Origin: JANYGM01 sp043764015
GTDB taxonomy: Bacteria > Bacteroidota > Bacteroidia > Cytophagales > Thermonemataceae
Assembly (NCBI GenBank): GCA_043764015.1
Contig: JAYUKY010000104.1
Coordinates: 36,642-100,641 of the forward strand
Direction: 5' to 3'
DNA length: 64,000 nt
Under the pieces are notes generated by a model. It saw only the letters and a list, made by a program, of their open reading frames with translations. It was not told the origin of the DNA and ran no database searches. Shown here one piece after another: positions 1 through 8,204 of this stretch. The number at the start of each line of letters is the position of its first letter. Position 1 is the stretch's first letter. The position numbers and the translations under genes are program-made.

Positions 1-526
1 CGTGAGGTTCAACTGTAAACAAATATTTTATCTCATAAAAAGCCTGCAAAAAAACGCTCAAAATTCCGTAGGCTTTTTTTCCAGGTGCAGAGGCTATGCG
101 TTCCGCCACTTCTTTTTGAAGCATACAAACTACTTCTGTTACCAACTCCTTGTTTTCCAACACTTTAAAAAATATTTGAGAAGAAATATTATAAGGGAAA
201 TTCCCAATAATAGCAAATTTTTCAGCAGTATTTTCAGCAAAAATATTATTCAAATCTAACTGCAAAAAATCACCTTCCAAAATCTTATTTTCTTTGTAAA
301 GTTCTGGGTAAAAATCTTTAAGATATGCAATGGATTCTGTATCAATATCAATCAAAAAAGTTTCATATTCTTTGTGTTCTGTAAGAAATTCTGTGAGAAC
401 GCCAGTACCTGCGCCAATCTCCAAAACTTTTTTACTTTCGCCAGAAAGTGCCTCTACAATGTCTTTGGCAATGTTTTTGTCGTTGAGAAAATGTTGTCCA
501 AGATGTTTTTTAGGTTTTACAATCAT
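1..526 (-). CDS. rsmA: 16S rRNA (adenine(1518)-N6/adenine(1519)-N6)-dimethyltransferase, 3' part outside the window
   Basis: RsmA/KsgA dimethylates two adjacent adenines in the 3' hairpin of 16S rRNA during 30S assembly, using S-adenosylmethionine. About 175 N-terminal codons are visible and the gene runs off the left edge. Seen: the N-terminal KKHLGQHFL motif, the SAM-binding motif VLEIGAGTGVLT near residue 36, an acidic ribose-binding segment (LIDID), and the catalytic NFPYNIS motif near residue 107. These are diagnostic for the family. The ATG is at 526-524. A heptanucleotide repeat array (about 534-581) begins 8 bases upstream of it. No frameshift is seen in the visible part. Confidence 0.95.
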   Translation of the reverse strand, partial: MIVKPKKHLGQHFLNDKNIAKDIVEALSGESKKVLEIGAGTGVLTEFLTEHKEYETFLIDIDTESIAYLKDFYPELYKENKILEGDFLQLDLNNIFAENTAEKFAIIGNFPYNISSQIFFKVLENKELVTEVVCMLQKEVAERIASAPGKKAYGILSVFLQAFYEIKYLFTVEPH

Positions 527-533
527 TATTTTT

Positions 534-584
534 AAATTGTGAATTGTGAATTGTAAATTGTGAATTGTAAATTGTGAATGAATA
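534..584. repeat. Period-7 array (AATTGTG/AATTGTA) upstream of rsmA
   Basis: Six or so consecutive 7-base units, alternating AATTGTG and AATTGTA, end in AATGAATACA. The array starts 8 bases from the rsmA start codon. Read in the gene sense it is TTCACAA-type, with the AATACA tail pointing away from the gene, as at the other boundary arrays in this window. Confidence 0.85.
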
Positions 585-723
585 CAAAATACAAAAAGAT
601 AGAGAAATAATTAGAAGAAATTAAACAAAAACTAGCACACTTGGTTAGAAAATTATGGCACTAAGATAAATAAAAAAGAACAAAAAAACATAAAAGAATA
701 GGTTAATAAGTAATTTTTCATTG

Positions 724-805
724 GACAATTACTCTTCTTTGAGGGGTAATTGTTTTTGTTTTTTAAGCATAAAAATAATAGGAATTTGAATAAGTCAAAT
801 TCCTA
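724..805 (-). terminator. Two hairpins downstream of the 824-1132 gene
   Basis: A perfect 11-bp stem (779-789 with 795-805) is followed on the minus strand by TTATTTTTA, a good intrinsic terminator for the minus-strand genes upstream. A second weaker hairpin (about 724-752, CAATTAC/GTAATTG) lies beyond it, next to a T-rich run on the plus strand. The rest of the 527-823 interval holds only the heptad array and AT-rich DNA. Confidence 0.65.
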
Positions 806-823
806 CCTAGAACATTTTTATGA

Positions 824-1132
824 TTATTTTTTAGCTAACTCACGGATAATTAAGCCTAAACCCAGCCCAATAAGTCCGCCAACAACCAAAGGTTCCCAAT
901 CTAAATTAGTTTTTGGTTTCACTTGACCAAATTGTGGATTTCTAGCATAGTAAAGCTGTTCTACTGTACTAAAATTACCTTTGCCTAAATGATTGGCTAT
1001 TTGCTGTTGTGAGTAACCATATTTAAGTAGAATATCTTGATATTCGTAGTATTCATTTAAATAGGCTTTATTGTCTAGTATTTTGAAGTAAAGTTCGTTG
1101 ATTCTAACTTTATCTTGCGGCATCAGCTCCAT
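824..1132 (-). CDS. Small hypothetical protein with a C-terminal hydrophobic segment
   Basis: The protein has 102 residues and I do not recognise a family. The first 65 residues are polar and predicted helical, with a stretch around YGYSQQQIANHLGKG (about 39-53) that resembles a helix-turn-helix, although this is weak. Residues about 80-98 form a glycine-rich hydrophobic segment (LVVGGLIGLGLGLII), a likely membrane anchor, ending in RELAKK. It lies 5 bases downstream of the 1138-1608 gene and is probably co-transcribed with it, followed by a strong terminator hairpin at 779-805. A membrane-associated accessory of its neighbour is possible, but no function can be assigned. Confidence 0.6.
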   Translation of the reverse strand: MELMPQDKVRINELYFKILDNKAYLNEYYEYQDILLKYGYSQQQIANHLGKGNFSTVEQLYYARNPQFGQVKPKTNLDWEPLVVGGLIGLGLGLIIRELAKK

Positions 1133-1137
1133 ATTTT

Positions 1138-1608
1138 TTAAGTATTATTAGGTGGTTGGTTAGGCATCTCACTTGTGGTAGCAAGAGAATTAATAATTCC
1201 TCTTGCTTTTTGCAACATTAATTCTGCTTCATTATTCAAATTCAATAATTTTTCTTGAGAATCTTTTATTTCTGTTTTCATTGCATCAAATTCTGTTTTT
1301 ATATCTGCGCTTGCCTTTTCTCCTGCTGCTTTTGCCACATTGTAACTGTTCCACGCAGTAAAACCAACCGCAAGAATAATCAGCGTACTTATTATCCCAA
1401 TAGCAGTCAGCCAATTAGTTTGGATTTTTTCTAACACTTTATACTCCGTTTCTACTCTAACAATGGTCTTTTCTACGTCTATGAGCTGTTTTTTGAGTTC
1501 AATATTCTCTTTTTGAAGACTGTTATAAAGCGTAAGAATAGTATCTTTTTTTTGAGCAATTAAAGCATTACCACATACTAAACAGAAAATAAGTAAAATA
1601 AATTTCAT
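1138..1608 (-). CDS. Hypothetical membrane protein with signal peptide and coiled coils
   Basis: The protein has 156 residues. A signal-peptide-like N-terminus (residues 1-19, ending ALIAQ) is followed by a charged predicted coiled coil (about 25-62). Then come a transmembrane segment (about 68-88, WLTAIGIISTLIILAVGFTAW) and a second coiled coil (about 95-140). The same layout (signal, helix, membrane segment, coiled coil) occurs in the 143-residue protein at 21024-21455, although sequence similarity is not obvious. The gene starts 53 bases after lnt ends and is followed after 5 bases by the 824-1132 gene, so the three may form an operon. Function is unknown. Confidence 0.65.
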   Translation of the reverse strand: MKFILLIFCLVCGNALIAQKKDTILTLYNSLQKENIELKKQLIDVEKTIVRVETEYKVLEKIQTNWLTAIGIISTLIILAVGFTAWNSYNVAKAAGEKASADIKTEFDAMKTEIKDSQEKLLNLNNEAELMLQKARGIINSLATTSEMPNQPPNNT

Positions 1609-1661
1609 TATGATTTTTTAGAGAGAAACAGTTTATTTTCAACAAATATACGAAAAATATT

Positions 1662-3416
1662 TTATTTCCTAATAATTTTCACCACCACAGAAATCAGCAA
1701 AAAAGCACCTAAAAACGCACACAAACGCCCTAAATAATCTCCATATTTGGTATAAGTCGTTTGAAAATCATTCAAATAAACAGTACCTTTGAAGGCTTTT
1801 CTATCATCATAATTACTTGCAAAAAGTACATCTCCACGTGCATCTACAAACCCAGAAATGCCCGTATTAGCAGACCTAGCCACATATTTACGTGTTTCTA
1901 TGGCACGAAGACTTGCGTGAGCAAAATGTTGCCTATAACCAGAAGTATTGCCCCACCAACCATCATTAGTGATGATACAAAGCACATTAGCCCCTTTTTT
2001 GACGTACTCGCCCACAAACTCCCCATAAATAGACTCATAACAGATAATAGGCGCAATTTTTAGGTTATTTTGATAGAAAACCTCTCTTTCTTTTTGCCTT
2101 GCAAGTCCCGTAGAAACGCCCCCAATATTTATCATTACTTTTGATAAAATGCTGAATACGGCAGGATAGGGCATACTTTCCACGCCAGGAACAAGTTTTG
2201 ATTTGTGATAAATAGCCACACTATCTGCTTTATCATTAAAAAAAAGTGCTGTATTGAAAGAATCATAAAATGCGCCAGCGTGTGCTGTGGCAGTTGGTGT
2301 GGCTTTTGTCTTATAAAATTCGTGGGTGATTGCACCTGAAAGCACTGCCGTTTGTGGGTAATTTTTATAAATTTGCCTTAAAGTGTCTAATGCTGGCGTA
2401 AAAGAAGTTTCTTGCTCATTATTTTGAATGATTGTATCAGATTTAATATTTTTAGTTCTCAATTTTTGATTATTAATTCCAATTTTAGTATCTTTATCAA
2501 TAACTTCTTGTTTATCAATCCTTTTAGCAGACATTTTTCGTTTTATCATTAAATCTTGTTCACGACTTTGTACTTCAACTGCCGTTTCTGGGAAAACAGT
2601 TAGTTGCGTTTGTGGGCTTATTTGCGTTTGAGCGAGGTTTTTAGAGATTTGTAGTTGCTTTTGAACAGGAATAAAATTTGTGCCGTCAGAAAATTTTTCT
2701 GTGTAAGAGTCAATATTTGGCTGCACCACGACTATTTCAGCAGGCATTTTCTTATTTAACTCAAAACTATAATACAAAATATACGAAAAACCTATTGGTA
2801 AGGCAATCAGGGTGGTTGCGTACATTGCAAAAACTTTTTTGTTGTGTTGATTATTGGTTGTAAGCAGTTTGAAAAAGATAATATTTCCTAGCAAAACCCA
2901 CACAGAACCGCCCAAAACGCCTGTATATTCGTACCATTGTACCCACGTATGCGTATAAGAAAAGCCGTTTCCAAGTGTGAGCCACGCCCAACTCAAATCC
3001 CAATTTAAGTGCAAATATTCAAATGCAATCCAATAAAAAATAAAAGCTAAAAGTCCTTTATCTTCTCCCAAAATGGCTTTTGTACGTCTGTAAAGCACAA
3101 ACGGAATACTCATAAGCAGCGTGTTTGCTATCAGCATTGCTATTGCCCCAACTGCAGAGGCGTTCCAAACCCACCAAGTAGTGATAACATTCCACATAAA
3201 AAGTGCCAACAAGGTATAACGAAAGAAGATTTTACCCTTTTTCTTTCCTTTTTCTATGCTAATATTTTTTTCTATAAGTAATATCAAAGAAAATCCTGCA
3301 AACATTCCAACACTCAAAAAGCCAAAATACCAGCCTCCTGACATCAACAAAGCACTTATTAGAGAAAGAACTAAAAGATTTTTTATAGTAGGAACGCTAA
3401 ATGTTATATTTATCAT
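1662..3416 (-). CDS. lnt: Apolipoprotein N-acyltransferase
   Basis: Lnt adds the third acyl chain to the N-terminal cysteine of lipoproteins in the inner membrane. The N-terminal ~220 residues contain several hydrophobic segments, followed by a nitrilase-type periplasmic domain and a final membrane segment (FLGAFLLISVVVKII). The catalytic triad is visible: Glu in TVFPETA (near 275), Lys in YHKSKLVPG (near 404) and Cys in IICYES (near 458). At 584 residues it is longer than most Lnt proteins (about 500-540). The excess is a polar low-complexity insert of roughly 65 residues after the catalytic Glu (about 280-345). Several lipoproteins in this window are potential substrates. Confidence 0.93.
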   Translation of the reverse strand: MINITFSVPTIKNLLVLSLISALLMSGGWYFGFLSVGMFAGFSLILLIEKNISIEKGKKKGKIFFRYTLLALFMWNVITTWWVWNASAVGAIAMLIANTLLMSIPFVLYRRTKAILGEDKGLLAFIFYWIAFEYLHLNWDLSWAWLTLGNGFSYTHTWVQWYEYTGVLGGSVWVLLGNIIFFKLLTTNNQHNKKVFAMYATTLIALPIGFSYILYYSFELNKKMPAEIVVVQPNIDSYTEKFSDGTNFIPVQKQLQISKNLAQTQISPQTQLTVFPETAVEVQSREQDLMIKRKMSAKRIDKQEVIDKDTKIGINNQKLRTKNIKSDTIIQNNEQETSFTPALDTLRQIYKNYPQTAVLSGAITHEFYKTKATPTATAHAGAFYDSFNTALFFNDKADSVAIYHKSKLVPGVESMPYPAVFSILSKVMINIGGVSTGLARQKEREVFYQNNLKIAPIICYESIYGEFVGEYVKKGANVLCIITNDGWWGNTSGYRQHFAHASLRAIETRKYVARSANTGISGFVDARGDVLFASNYDDRKAFKGTVYLNDFQTTYTKYGDYLGRLCAFLGAFLLISVVVKIIRK

Positions 3417-3529
3417 TATTTACTTTTGATAGCTTGATTTACAATAGTTATTTTGGTGCAAAAATACTATTTTTAATCAGAAAATACATCATTTGGTAGA
3501 AATTTAGAAGAATAGACCTCCTTGAAAAG

Positions 3530-3672
3530 TCAATAAAACCTGTATTTCACTTGTAGGAACACGCCTTGGCGTGTTCTGAATCTAGGAAAATCTTTGTTAA
3601 TGGCTGATTTTCCTAGCGCAAGAACACACCTTGGCGCGTTCCTACATAGAATACAGCCTTTCCAAGGAAGTC
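3530..3672. repeat. Nested palindromic element (GGAACACGCCTTGGCG type)
   Basis: The outer arms run from TTGTAGGAACACGCC (from 3554) to GGCGCGTTCCTACA (to 3644), extended by CTGTATT/AATACAG and CCTTGAAAAG/CTTTCCAAGG. The arm at 3557-3579 is itself a hairpin (GAACACGCC/GGCGTGTTC), and an inner pair CTAGGAAAATC/GATTTTCCTAG (near 3582 and 3608) closes the centre. It is therefore a hairpin within a hairpin, as expected of a REP- or MITE-like element. No second copy is in the window. Confidence 0.65.
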
Positions 3673-3785
3673 TAATATAAATAAAATATAACTTCCAATT
3701 TTGCCACCTATTTTGTCCACAGATTTTATATGTTCACAAGGATTATGTTATGCCCTCCAAAAGTTTGGTACTAACGAAATTTTTA

Positions 3786-3816
3786 TTGAATTTGTTTCAT
3801 TTTTTGATTATCTTTG
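3786..3816 (+). promoter_or_regulatory. Bacteroidota-type promoter for the 3859 gene
   Basis: A TTG at 3786-3788 is separated by 20 bases from TATCTTTG at 3809-3816, matching the known -33 TTTG / -7 TAnnTTTG pattern of Bacteroidota sigma-A promoters. The start codon is 42 bases downstream. Confidence 0.6.
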
Positions 3817-3858
3817 CAAAATATTTAATAGTATAGAACCATTGCAATTATAAATCTT

Positions 3859-6693
3859 ATGATGAAATCTTATAACAAATTATCTAAAAAACATTTTTTT
3901 TACCTTTCAATTTTCAATATTTTTCTTTCTTTTTTGTTGATATTGCAGCCTGCAAACGCACAAAAAGGAAGCTTACTTATCAATAATTACACCGTTTCCA
4001 ATGAGGTAAGCACAGATTTAGAGTGTAATTCTATGGTGCAATCTTCAAAAGGCGTGTTGTATTTTGCTAATACAAACGGTATTATGACTTATGATGGTAC
4101 GCAATGGCAACTAAAATCTATTGGACTTACGCCTTATACGCTTGCTATTAGTACCATAGCTGGCACAGAAGGCACTATCTATGTGGGTGGAAAAGAAAAT
4201 TTTGGCTATCTTAGGTTTCTGGCAAATGGTGATTTTGAGTTTGTTTCCCTTGCTAAACAAATTGCTTCTGGGCTTACTTCACAACAAAGTATTGGTATTA
4301 TCTCCCAAATCAGCATATTAGACAAGGTTTATTTTTATAGCGACAAACAACTTATTTGTCATAATCCTAACACAAAAGTAACAGAAACTATCTTAGAAAA
4401 TTCTCCTAAAAATATTTTTGCAGGCTTTTTTCAACACCAACAAAATGTTTTTATTAACCTCAAAAACAAAGGATTACATAAAATTGATAGCAAAAATCTC
4501 ACGCACCTAGCGCAAGGAGATATTTTTAAGGAGTTAGATATTATCTCTCAATTTTCTTATGATAAAAATAACACTTGTATTAGCGTTGAAAATAATTTTT
4601 TATATCTCTTTGATGGTCAGACTTTTAAACAATTTAATATTACAAATGATGCACAGAATTATCTAAATGAACACAGCATACAAAAAATAATCCGTATTTC
4701 TGATGCGCAAATAGCCATAGGAACGCTTACAGGTGGTACTATTTTGTTGGATAATGCTGGAAAACTTTTGCAAGTCATTGATTATCAAAATGGTTTAGAA
4801 GATAACGAAATTTTGGCACTTGTGGCAGACAACCAACAAGGGCTTTGGATTTGTCATAGTACGGGCATTTCTCGTGTGCTTGTGCAACTTCCACTACTTA
4901 ATTTTTCCACTTATCCTGGACTTGCAGGAAAGCCTACCGCAGTCGCAATGTATGGAGAACAACTCTTTGTAGGCACAAATGAAGGCGTTTTTTACCTCAA
5001 TAATAGCAATAAAGAAGATGTTTCTTTGAAAGTTGAACAAGAAAAAAGTAAGCAACTTTATAATTATAATATCCAGCAACAACAACAAAAATACCAGCAA
5101 AATTACGTAGCTAAACAAAAAGCTCGTAATACTTTTAAAAATTTATTCAGAAAATCAAAAATTGCAGTACCTCAAAATAATTTCAAATCACAAAAACAAG
5201 CAGAAATTATTACGGTTGTGGTAGAATCAAAGGTATATTCCTATAATAATGGTAATTATTTAGTGGAAAAAATACCTTATAATTATCAAAAAATAATGGG
5301 TATTGATGCCCGTATTAGCCAGCTTATTCCACTCAAAAACAGGGTACTGGCACGCACAAATATTGGCTTATATGATATTTTTTTGGGAAATGTGGAACTT
5401 ATTTTGCCAGAAGAAAATTTGACTTTTGTTGCGCCTTCTACTTCAAATGATAGTCTGCTTTATGTTGCATCAGAAAAGGGGATTTTTGCACTAACTAAAA
5501 AGGCTGATAAATGGCTGATTTTACCTGTGCTTACAGGTCTTCAAGCCAATATAAATAGTATTGTGCAACAACAAAATATTCTTTGGTTGGGTGGAAAGGG
5601 GGAAATTTTTAAGGTTTTTCTTAATAATGATGGCTCTTTTGAGAGTTTTACTAAATACGTTTGGGACAAGCAAAGCAATGCAGATATTGTCGCAAGAGAA
5701 ATCAATGGAAAACTGCTTTTTTTCCATGACAAAGGCGTTTTACAACACGTGAAAATCATTGGAGATACGTTTTTACCTTATAAAGAATTTAGCCAAAATT
5801 ATCTTCACCCTGATAAAATTTTCATACAGCAACCCAACCACGCTTTTTTGGAAAGCAAAAGTGGCTGGGCAAATCTCAATTTTCCAAATACGCATAATTG
5901 CTCATTTTTGAGAGTTTTTAGGAATATTGATTATATTTTTCAGGCTGATAAAGGCAATATTTGGGTCATTGCAGACGACAAAATTATCAAAATAAGTAAA
6001 AGTTCTTTCACAGAAAAAACAGCTATCTATAAACCTTTTGTCAAAAATATTTTTACCAAAACAGGGAAAACTGCCTCTTTGTATGATACAGAGCTACAAA
6101 GATATGAAGAAGCGCAAAATTTTTCTTTTGTGCTTGCGTCTCCTTTTTTTGTAGGAGAAGGAAAAACAGAGTTTCAGTACAGTTTGCAGGGAATTGATGA
6201 TGCTAATTGGAGCAGTTGGAAGATGCAAAATAGTGTAGATTTTCCGTTTTTGCCAAGTGGAAAATATGAACTACACCTGCGTACACGCAATACGCTTGGG
6301 CAAGTGAGTGACATAGAAAAGTTTAAATTTTACATAAATCCTCCTTTTTGGGAAACGTGGTGGTTTTATTTACTACAAATTGTTGTGTTGTTTGGACTTT
6401 TGGCAACTTCTATTTTCTATAACCGCAGGGGCGCAGACTCCAAAACCGCTACTATTATTACGCTGGTCGTGATTATTACTATTTTTGAGTTTTTGGTGTT
6501 ATTTATAGAGCCTTATTTAGATGCTTTTGCAGGTGGCGTGCCACTTTTCAAACTGCTGATGAATATTTTGCTCGCACTTTCTCTTAATCCTATTGAGAAA
6601 TATGTAAGAGATTTCTTGAAAAACTCTGAACTTGTTGAAAAAGTTTCTACACAAATATCTGATAAAGTGCGTTGGAATGAACGCTTTAAATGA
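3859..6693 (+). CDS. Beta-propeller / Y_Y_Y domain membrane protein without kinase or regulator domain
   Basis: The protein has 944 residues. A signal peptide (about 1-34, ending PANAQ) is followed by a long extracytoplasmic region with repeated propeller-like motifs (for example GVLYFANTNGIMTYDG and GLWICHSTGISR). Then comes a Y_Y_Y (triple tyrosine) domain at about 750-825 (FQYSLQGIDDANWSSW, LPSGKYELHLRTRN). This is the sensor architecture of hybrid two-component proteins. Here the chain ends with three hydrophobic segments (about 833-912) and a short tail of about 35 residues, with no histidine kinase, HTH or cyclase domain. A Gln/Lys-rich stretch near 395-440 interrupts the propeller. It may signal through a partner. 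It is followed directly by a heptad array. Confidence 0.75.
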   Translation: MMKSYNKLSKKHFFYLSIFNIFLSFLLILQPANAQKGSLLINNYTVSNEVSTDLECNSMVQSSKGVLYFANTNGIMTYDGTQWQLKSIGLTPYTLAISTIAGTEGTIYVGGKENFGYLRFLANGDFEFVSLAKQIASGLTSQQSIGIISQISILDKVYFYSDKQLICHNPNTKVTETILENSPKNIFAGFFQHQQNVFINLKNKGLHKIDSKNLTHLAQGDIFKELDIISQFSYDKNNTCISVENNFLYLFDGQTFKQFNITNDAQNYLNEHSIQKIIRISDAQIAIGTLTGGTILLDNAGKLLQVIDYQNGLEDNEILALVADNQQGLWICHSTGISRVLVQLPLLNFSTYPGLAGKPTAVAMYGEQLFVGTNEGVFYLNNSNKEDVSLKVEQEKSKQLYNYNIQQQQQKYQQNYVAKQKARNTFKNLFRKSKIAVPQNNFKSQKQAEIITVVVESKVYSYNNGNYLVEKIPYNYQKIMGIDARISQLIPLKNRVLARTNIGLYDIFLGNVELILPEENLTFVAPSTSNDSLLYVASEKGIFALTKKADKWLILPVLTGLQANINSIVQQQNILWLGGKGEIFKVFLNNDGSFESFTKYVWDKQSNADIVAREINGKLLFFHDKGVLQHVKIIGDTFLPYKEFSQNYLHPDKIFIQQPNHAFLESKSGWANLNFPNTHNCSFLRVFRNIDYIFQADKGNIWVIADDKIIKISKSSFTEKTAIYKPFVKNIFTKTGKTASLYDTELQRYEEAQNFSFVLASPFFVGEGKTEFQYSLQGIDDANWSSWKMQNSVDFPFLPSGKYELHLRTRNTLGQVSDIEKFKFYINPPFWETWWFYLLQIVVLFGLLATSIFYNRRGADSKTATIITLVVIITIFEFLVLFIEPYLDAFAGGVPLFKLLMNILLALSLNPIEKYVRDFLKNSELVEKVSTQISDKVRWNERFK

Positions 6694-6824
6694 GGTGTGA
6701 AGTGTGAGGTAAATACATTATTTGCCATTATTGTTTGGTGTTAAAAATACACCTCACACCTCACACCTCACACCTCACACCTCACACTTCACACTTCACA
6801 CTTCACATTTTACACTTTACACAT
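6693..6824. repeat. Facing period-7 arrays between two plus-strand genes
   Basis: A short GAGGTGT/GAAGTGT/GAGGT array (6693-6711) with tail AAATACATT begins at the stop codon of the upstream gene. After about 30 bases an array of roughly ten units, ACACCTC then ACACTTC (6749-6824), runs to within 8 bases of the next start codon at 6832. The two are inverted relative to each other and their AAATAC tails face inward. The whole 138-base gap is therefore repeat, and no room remains for a separate promoter. Confidence 0.85.
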
Positions 6825-6831
6825 CAAAAAG

Positions 6832-8037
6832 ATGATTTTTGGAATTATAAGAGAAGGCAAAGTCCCTCACGACCACCGTACACCGCTTTTGCCAGAGCAA
6901 GCCGCAGATTTGTGCAAAAACCACCCAGAAGCAATAGTTTATGCGCAGAGTAGCCTTGTGCGTTGTATTCACGACAATGAATACGAGGCAGAAAATATAA
7001 AAATTTTAGAAGATATGAGCCATTGTGACGTGTTGATGGGCGTAAAAGAAGTGCCTATTTCACAAATTATTGAAGGGAAAACTTATATGTTTTTTTCTCA
7101 TATTATAAAAAAGCAGGCTTATAACAAAAAACTTATGCAAGCTATTTTAGCGAAAAAAATCCGTATGATAGATTATGAGTGTCTGACCAATGAAAAAGGA
7201 GAAAGAATTGTGGCTTTTGGGCTTTTTGCAGGAATTGTGGGTGCATATAATGCTTTCTGGACGTATGGAGAGCGTTATAAAACTTTCCAGTTGAAGCGTG
7301 CCAATGCCTGCAAAGATTATGAAGAACTCAAAGAAGAACTACTAAAAGTCAAACTTCCTAACATAAAAATTGCTCTCACAGGGCGTGGACGTGTGGGACA
7401 CGGTGCAGTACAAATATTAGAAGAAATAAATATGAAAAAAGTTTCTCCTACTGATTACCTCACCAAAACCTATAATGAGCCTGTTTTTACGGTGCTTGCC
7501 TCACACGACTATTATCACCAAAAAACAGACGAAAAAACGGAGTTTGATGCCAAAGTTTTTCATCAAAACCCTGAGCTTTTTGAGGCTAATTTCTTGCATT
7601 ACGCACAGCAAACAGATATTTTAATAACAACGCATTTTTGGAATCCAAAGGCGGATATATTATTTTCTAAAAATGATATGGCAAAACCAGATTTTAGGAT
7701 AAAAATTATTGCTGATATTTCGTGTGATGTGAATGGGTCTGTGCCTTGCACTATGCGTGCCTCAACCATAGATGCACCTATTTACGACTATAATCCGCAT
7801 ACACAGGAAGAAGCTGACCTTTTTATTGATGATAAAAATGTAACTATAATGGCAGTAGATAATTTGCCTTGTGAGTTGCCTTTTGATGCGTCTTGGGCAT
7901 TTGGTATGCAACTTGTGGCGTATGTGATGCCACATTTTTTCAATGGAGATGCAGAAAAAGTGCTAGAACGTGCCACTATTGCCCAAAATGGAGATTTAAT
8001 GCCTAAATATGAGTATTTGAGAGATTTTGCAAGTTAG
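6832..8037 (+). CDS. NAD(P)-dependent dehydrogenase of the alanine/saccharopine dehydrogenase family
   Basis: The protein has 401 residues. The N-terminal half resembles the AlaDh/PNT N-terminal domain (GIIREGKVPHDHRTPLLPEQ at 3-22; MGVKEVPISQI; YMFFSHIIKKQ). A Rossmann-type segment with IALTGRGRVGHGAVQIL (about 179-195) would bind the nucleotide. The C-terminal half has IIADISCDVNGSVPCT and DNLPCELPFDAS, typical of lysine-forming (LYS1-type) saccharopine dehydrogenases. The likely reaction is NAD(P)-linked cleavage or formation of saccharopine, but bacterial members of this family are often of unproven substrate, so only the family is firm. The first ATG after the repeat array is used. A terminator hairpin lies at 8108-8142. 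Confidence 0.75.
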   Translation: MIFGIIREGKVPHDHRTPLLPEQAADLCKNHPEAIVYAQSSLVRCIHDNEYEAENIKILEDMSHCDVLMGVKEVPISQIIEGKTYMFFSHIIKKQAYNKKLMQAILAKKIRMIDYECLTNEKGERIVAFGLFAGIVGAYNAFWTYGERYKTFQLKRANACKDYEELKEELLKVKLPNIKIALTGRGRVGHGAVQILEEINMKKVSPTDYLTKTYNEPVFTVLASHDYYHQKTDEKTEFDAKVFHQNPELFEANFLHYAQQTDILITTHFWNPKADILFSKNDMAKPDFRIKIIADISCDVNGSVPCTMRASTIDAPIYDYNPHTQEEADLFIDDKNVTIMAVDNLPCELPFDASWAFGMQLVAYVMPHFFNGDAEKVLERATIAQNGDLMPKYEYLRDFAS

Positions 8038-8040
8038 GAA

Positions 8041-8095
8041 AAAATACGAAATACGAGGTACGAAATACGAATGTAAAACATTGATTATTAAGTTT
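8041..8095. repeat. Period-7 array (TACGAAA/TACGAGG) with tail, downstream of the dehydrogenase gene
   Basis: Four 7-base units TACGAAA, TACGAGG, TACGAAA, TACGAAT start about 10 bases after the stop codon. They are followed by GTAAAACATTGATTATTAAG, which matches the tail next to the AATTGTG array at 21974-22027 (reverse strand, GCAAAACATTGATAATCAA). This links the TACGAAA and AATTGTG arrays into one element family. Confidence 0.75.
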
Positions 8096-8107
8096 TTATA
8101 CAAAAAT

Positions 8108-8142
8108 AAAGAAGACTTCACATTATATGTGAAGTCTTCTTT
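8108..8142. terminator. Bidirectional terminator
   Basis: A perfect 16-bp stem (8108-8123 with 8127-8142, AAAGAAGACTTCACAT and its complement) has A-rich and T-rich flanks. It lies between the convergent genes ending at 8037 and 8205. Confidence 0.8.
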
Positions 8143-8204
8143 TATTCTGTAAGTAGCTGAATAAGACCAATTTTATATTTATTGTATTAACTCATAATTC
8201 AAAA

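Larger units (their letters stand above)
3417..3858. other. Intergenic region with a nested palindrome and a promoter
   Basis: This 442-base gap between divergent genes holds a nested inverted repeat (about 3530-3672) and a promoter for the plus-strand gene at 3859. No open frame of interest or RNA gene is seen. Confidence 0.6.

Noticed and set aside
534..581. The heptad arrays as CRISPR repeats
   Set aside because: Units are 7 bases in direct succession with no spacers, and no cas genes are present.
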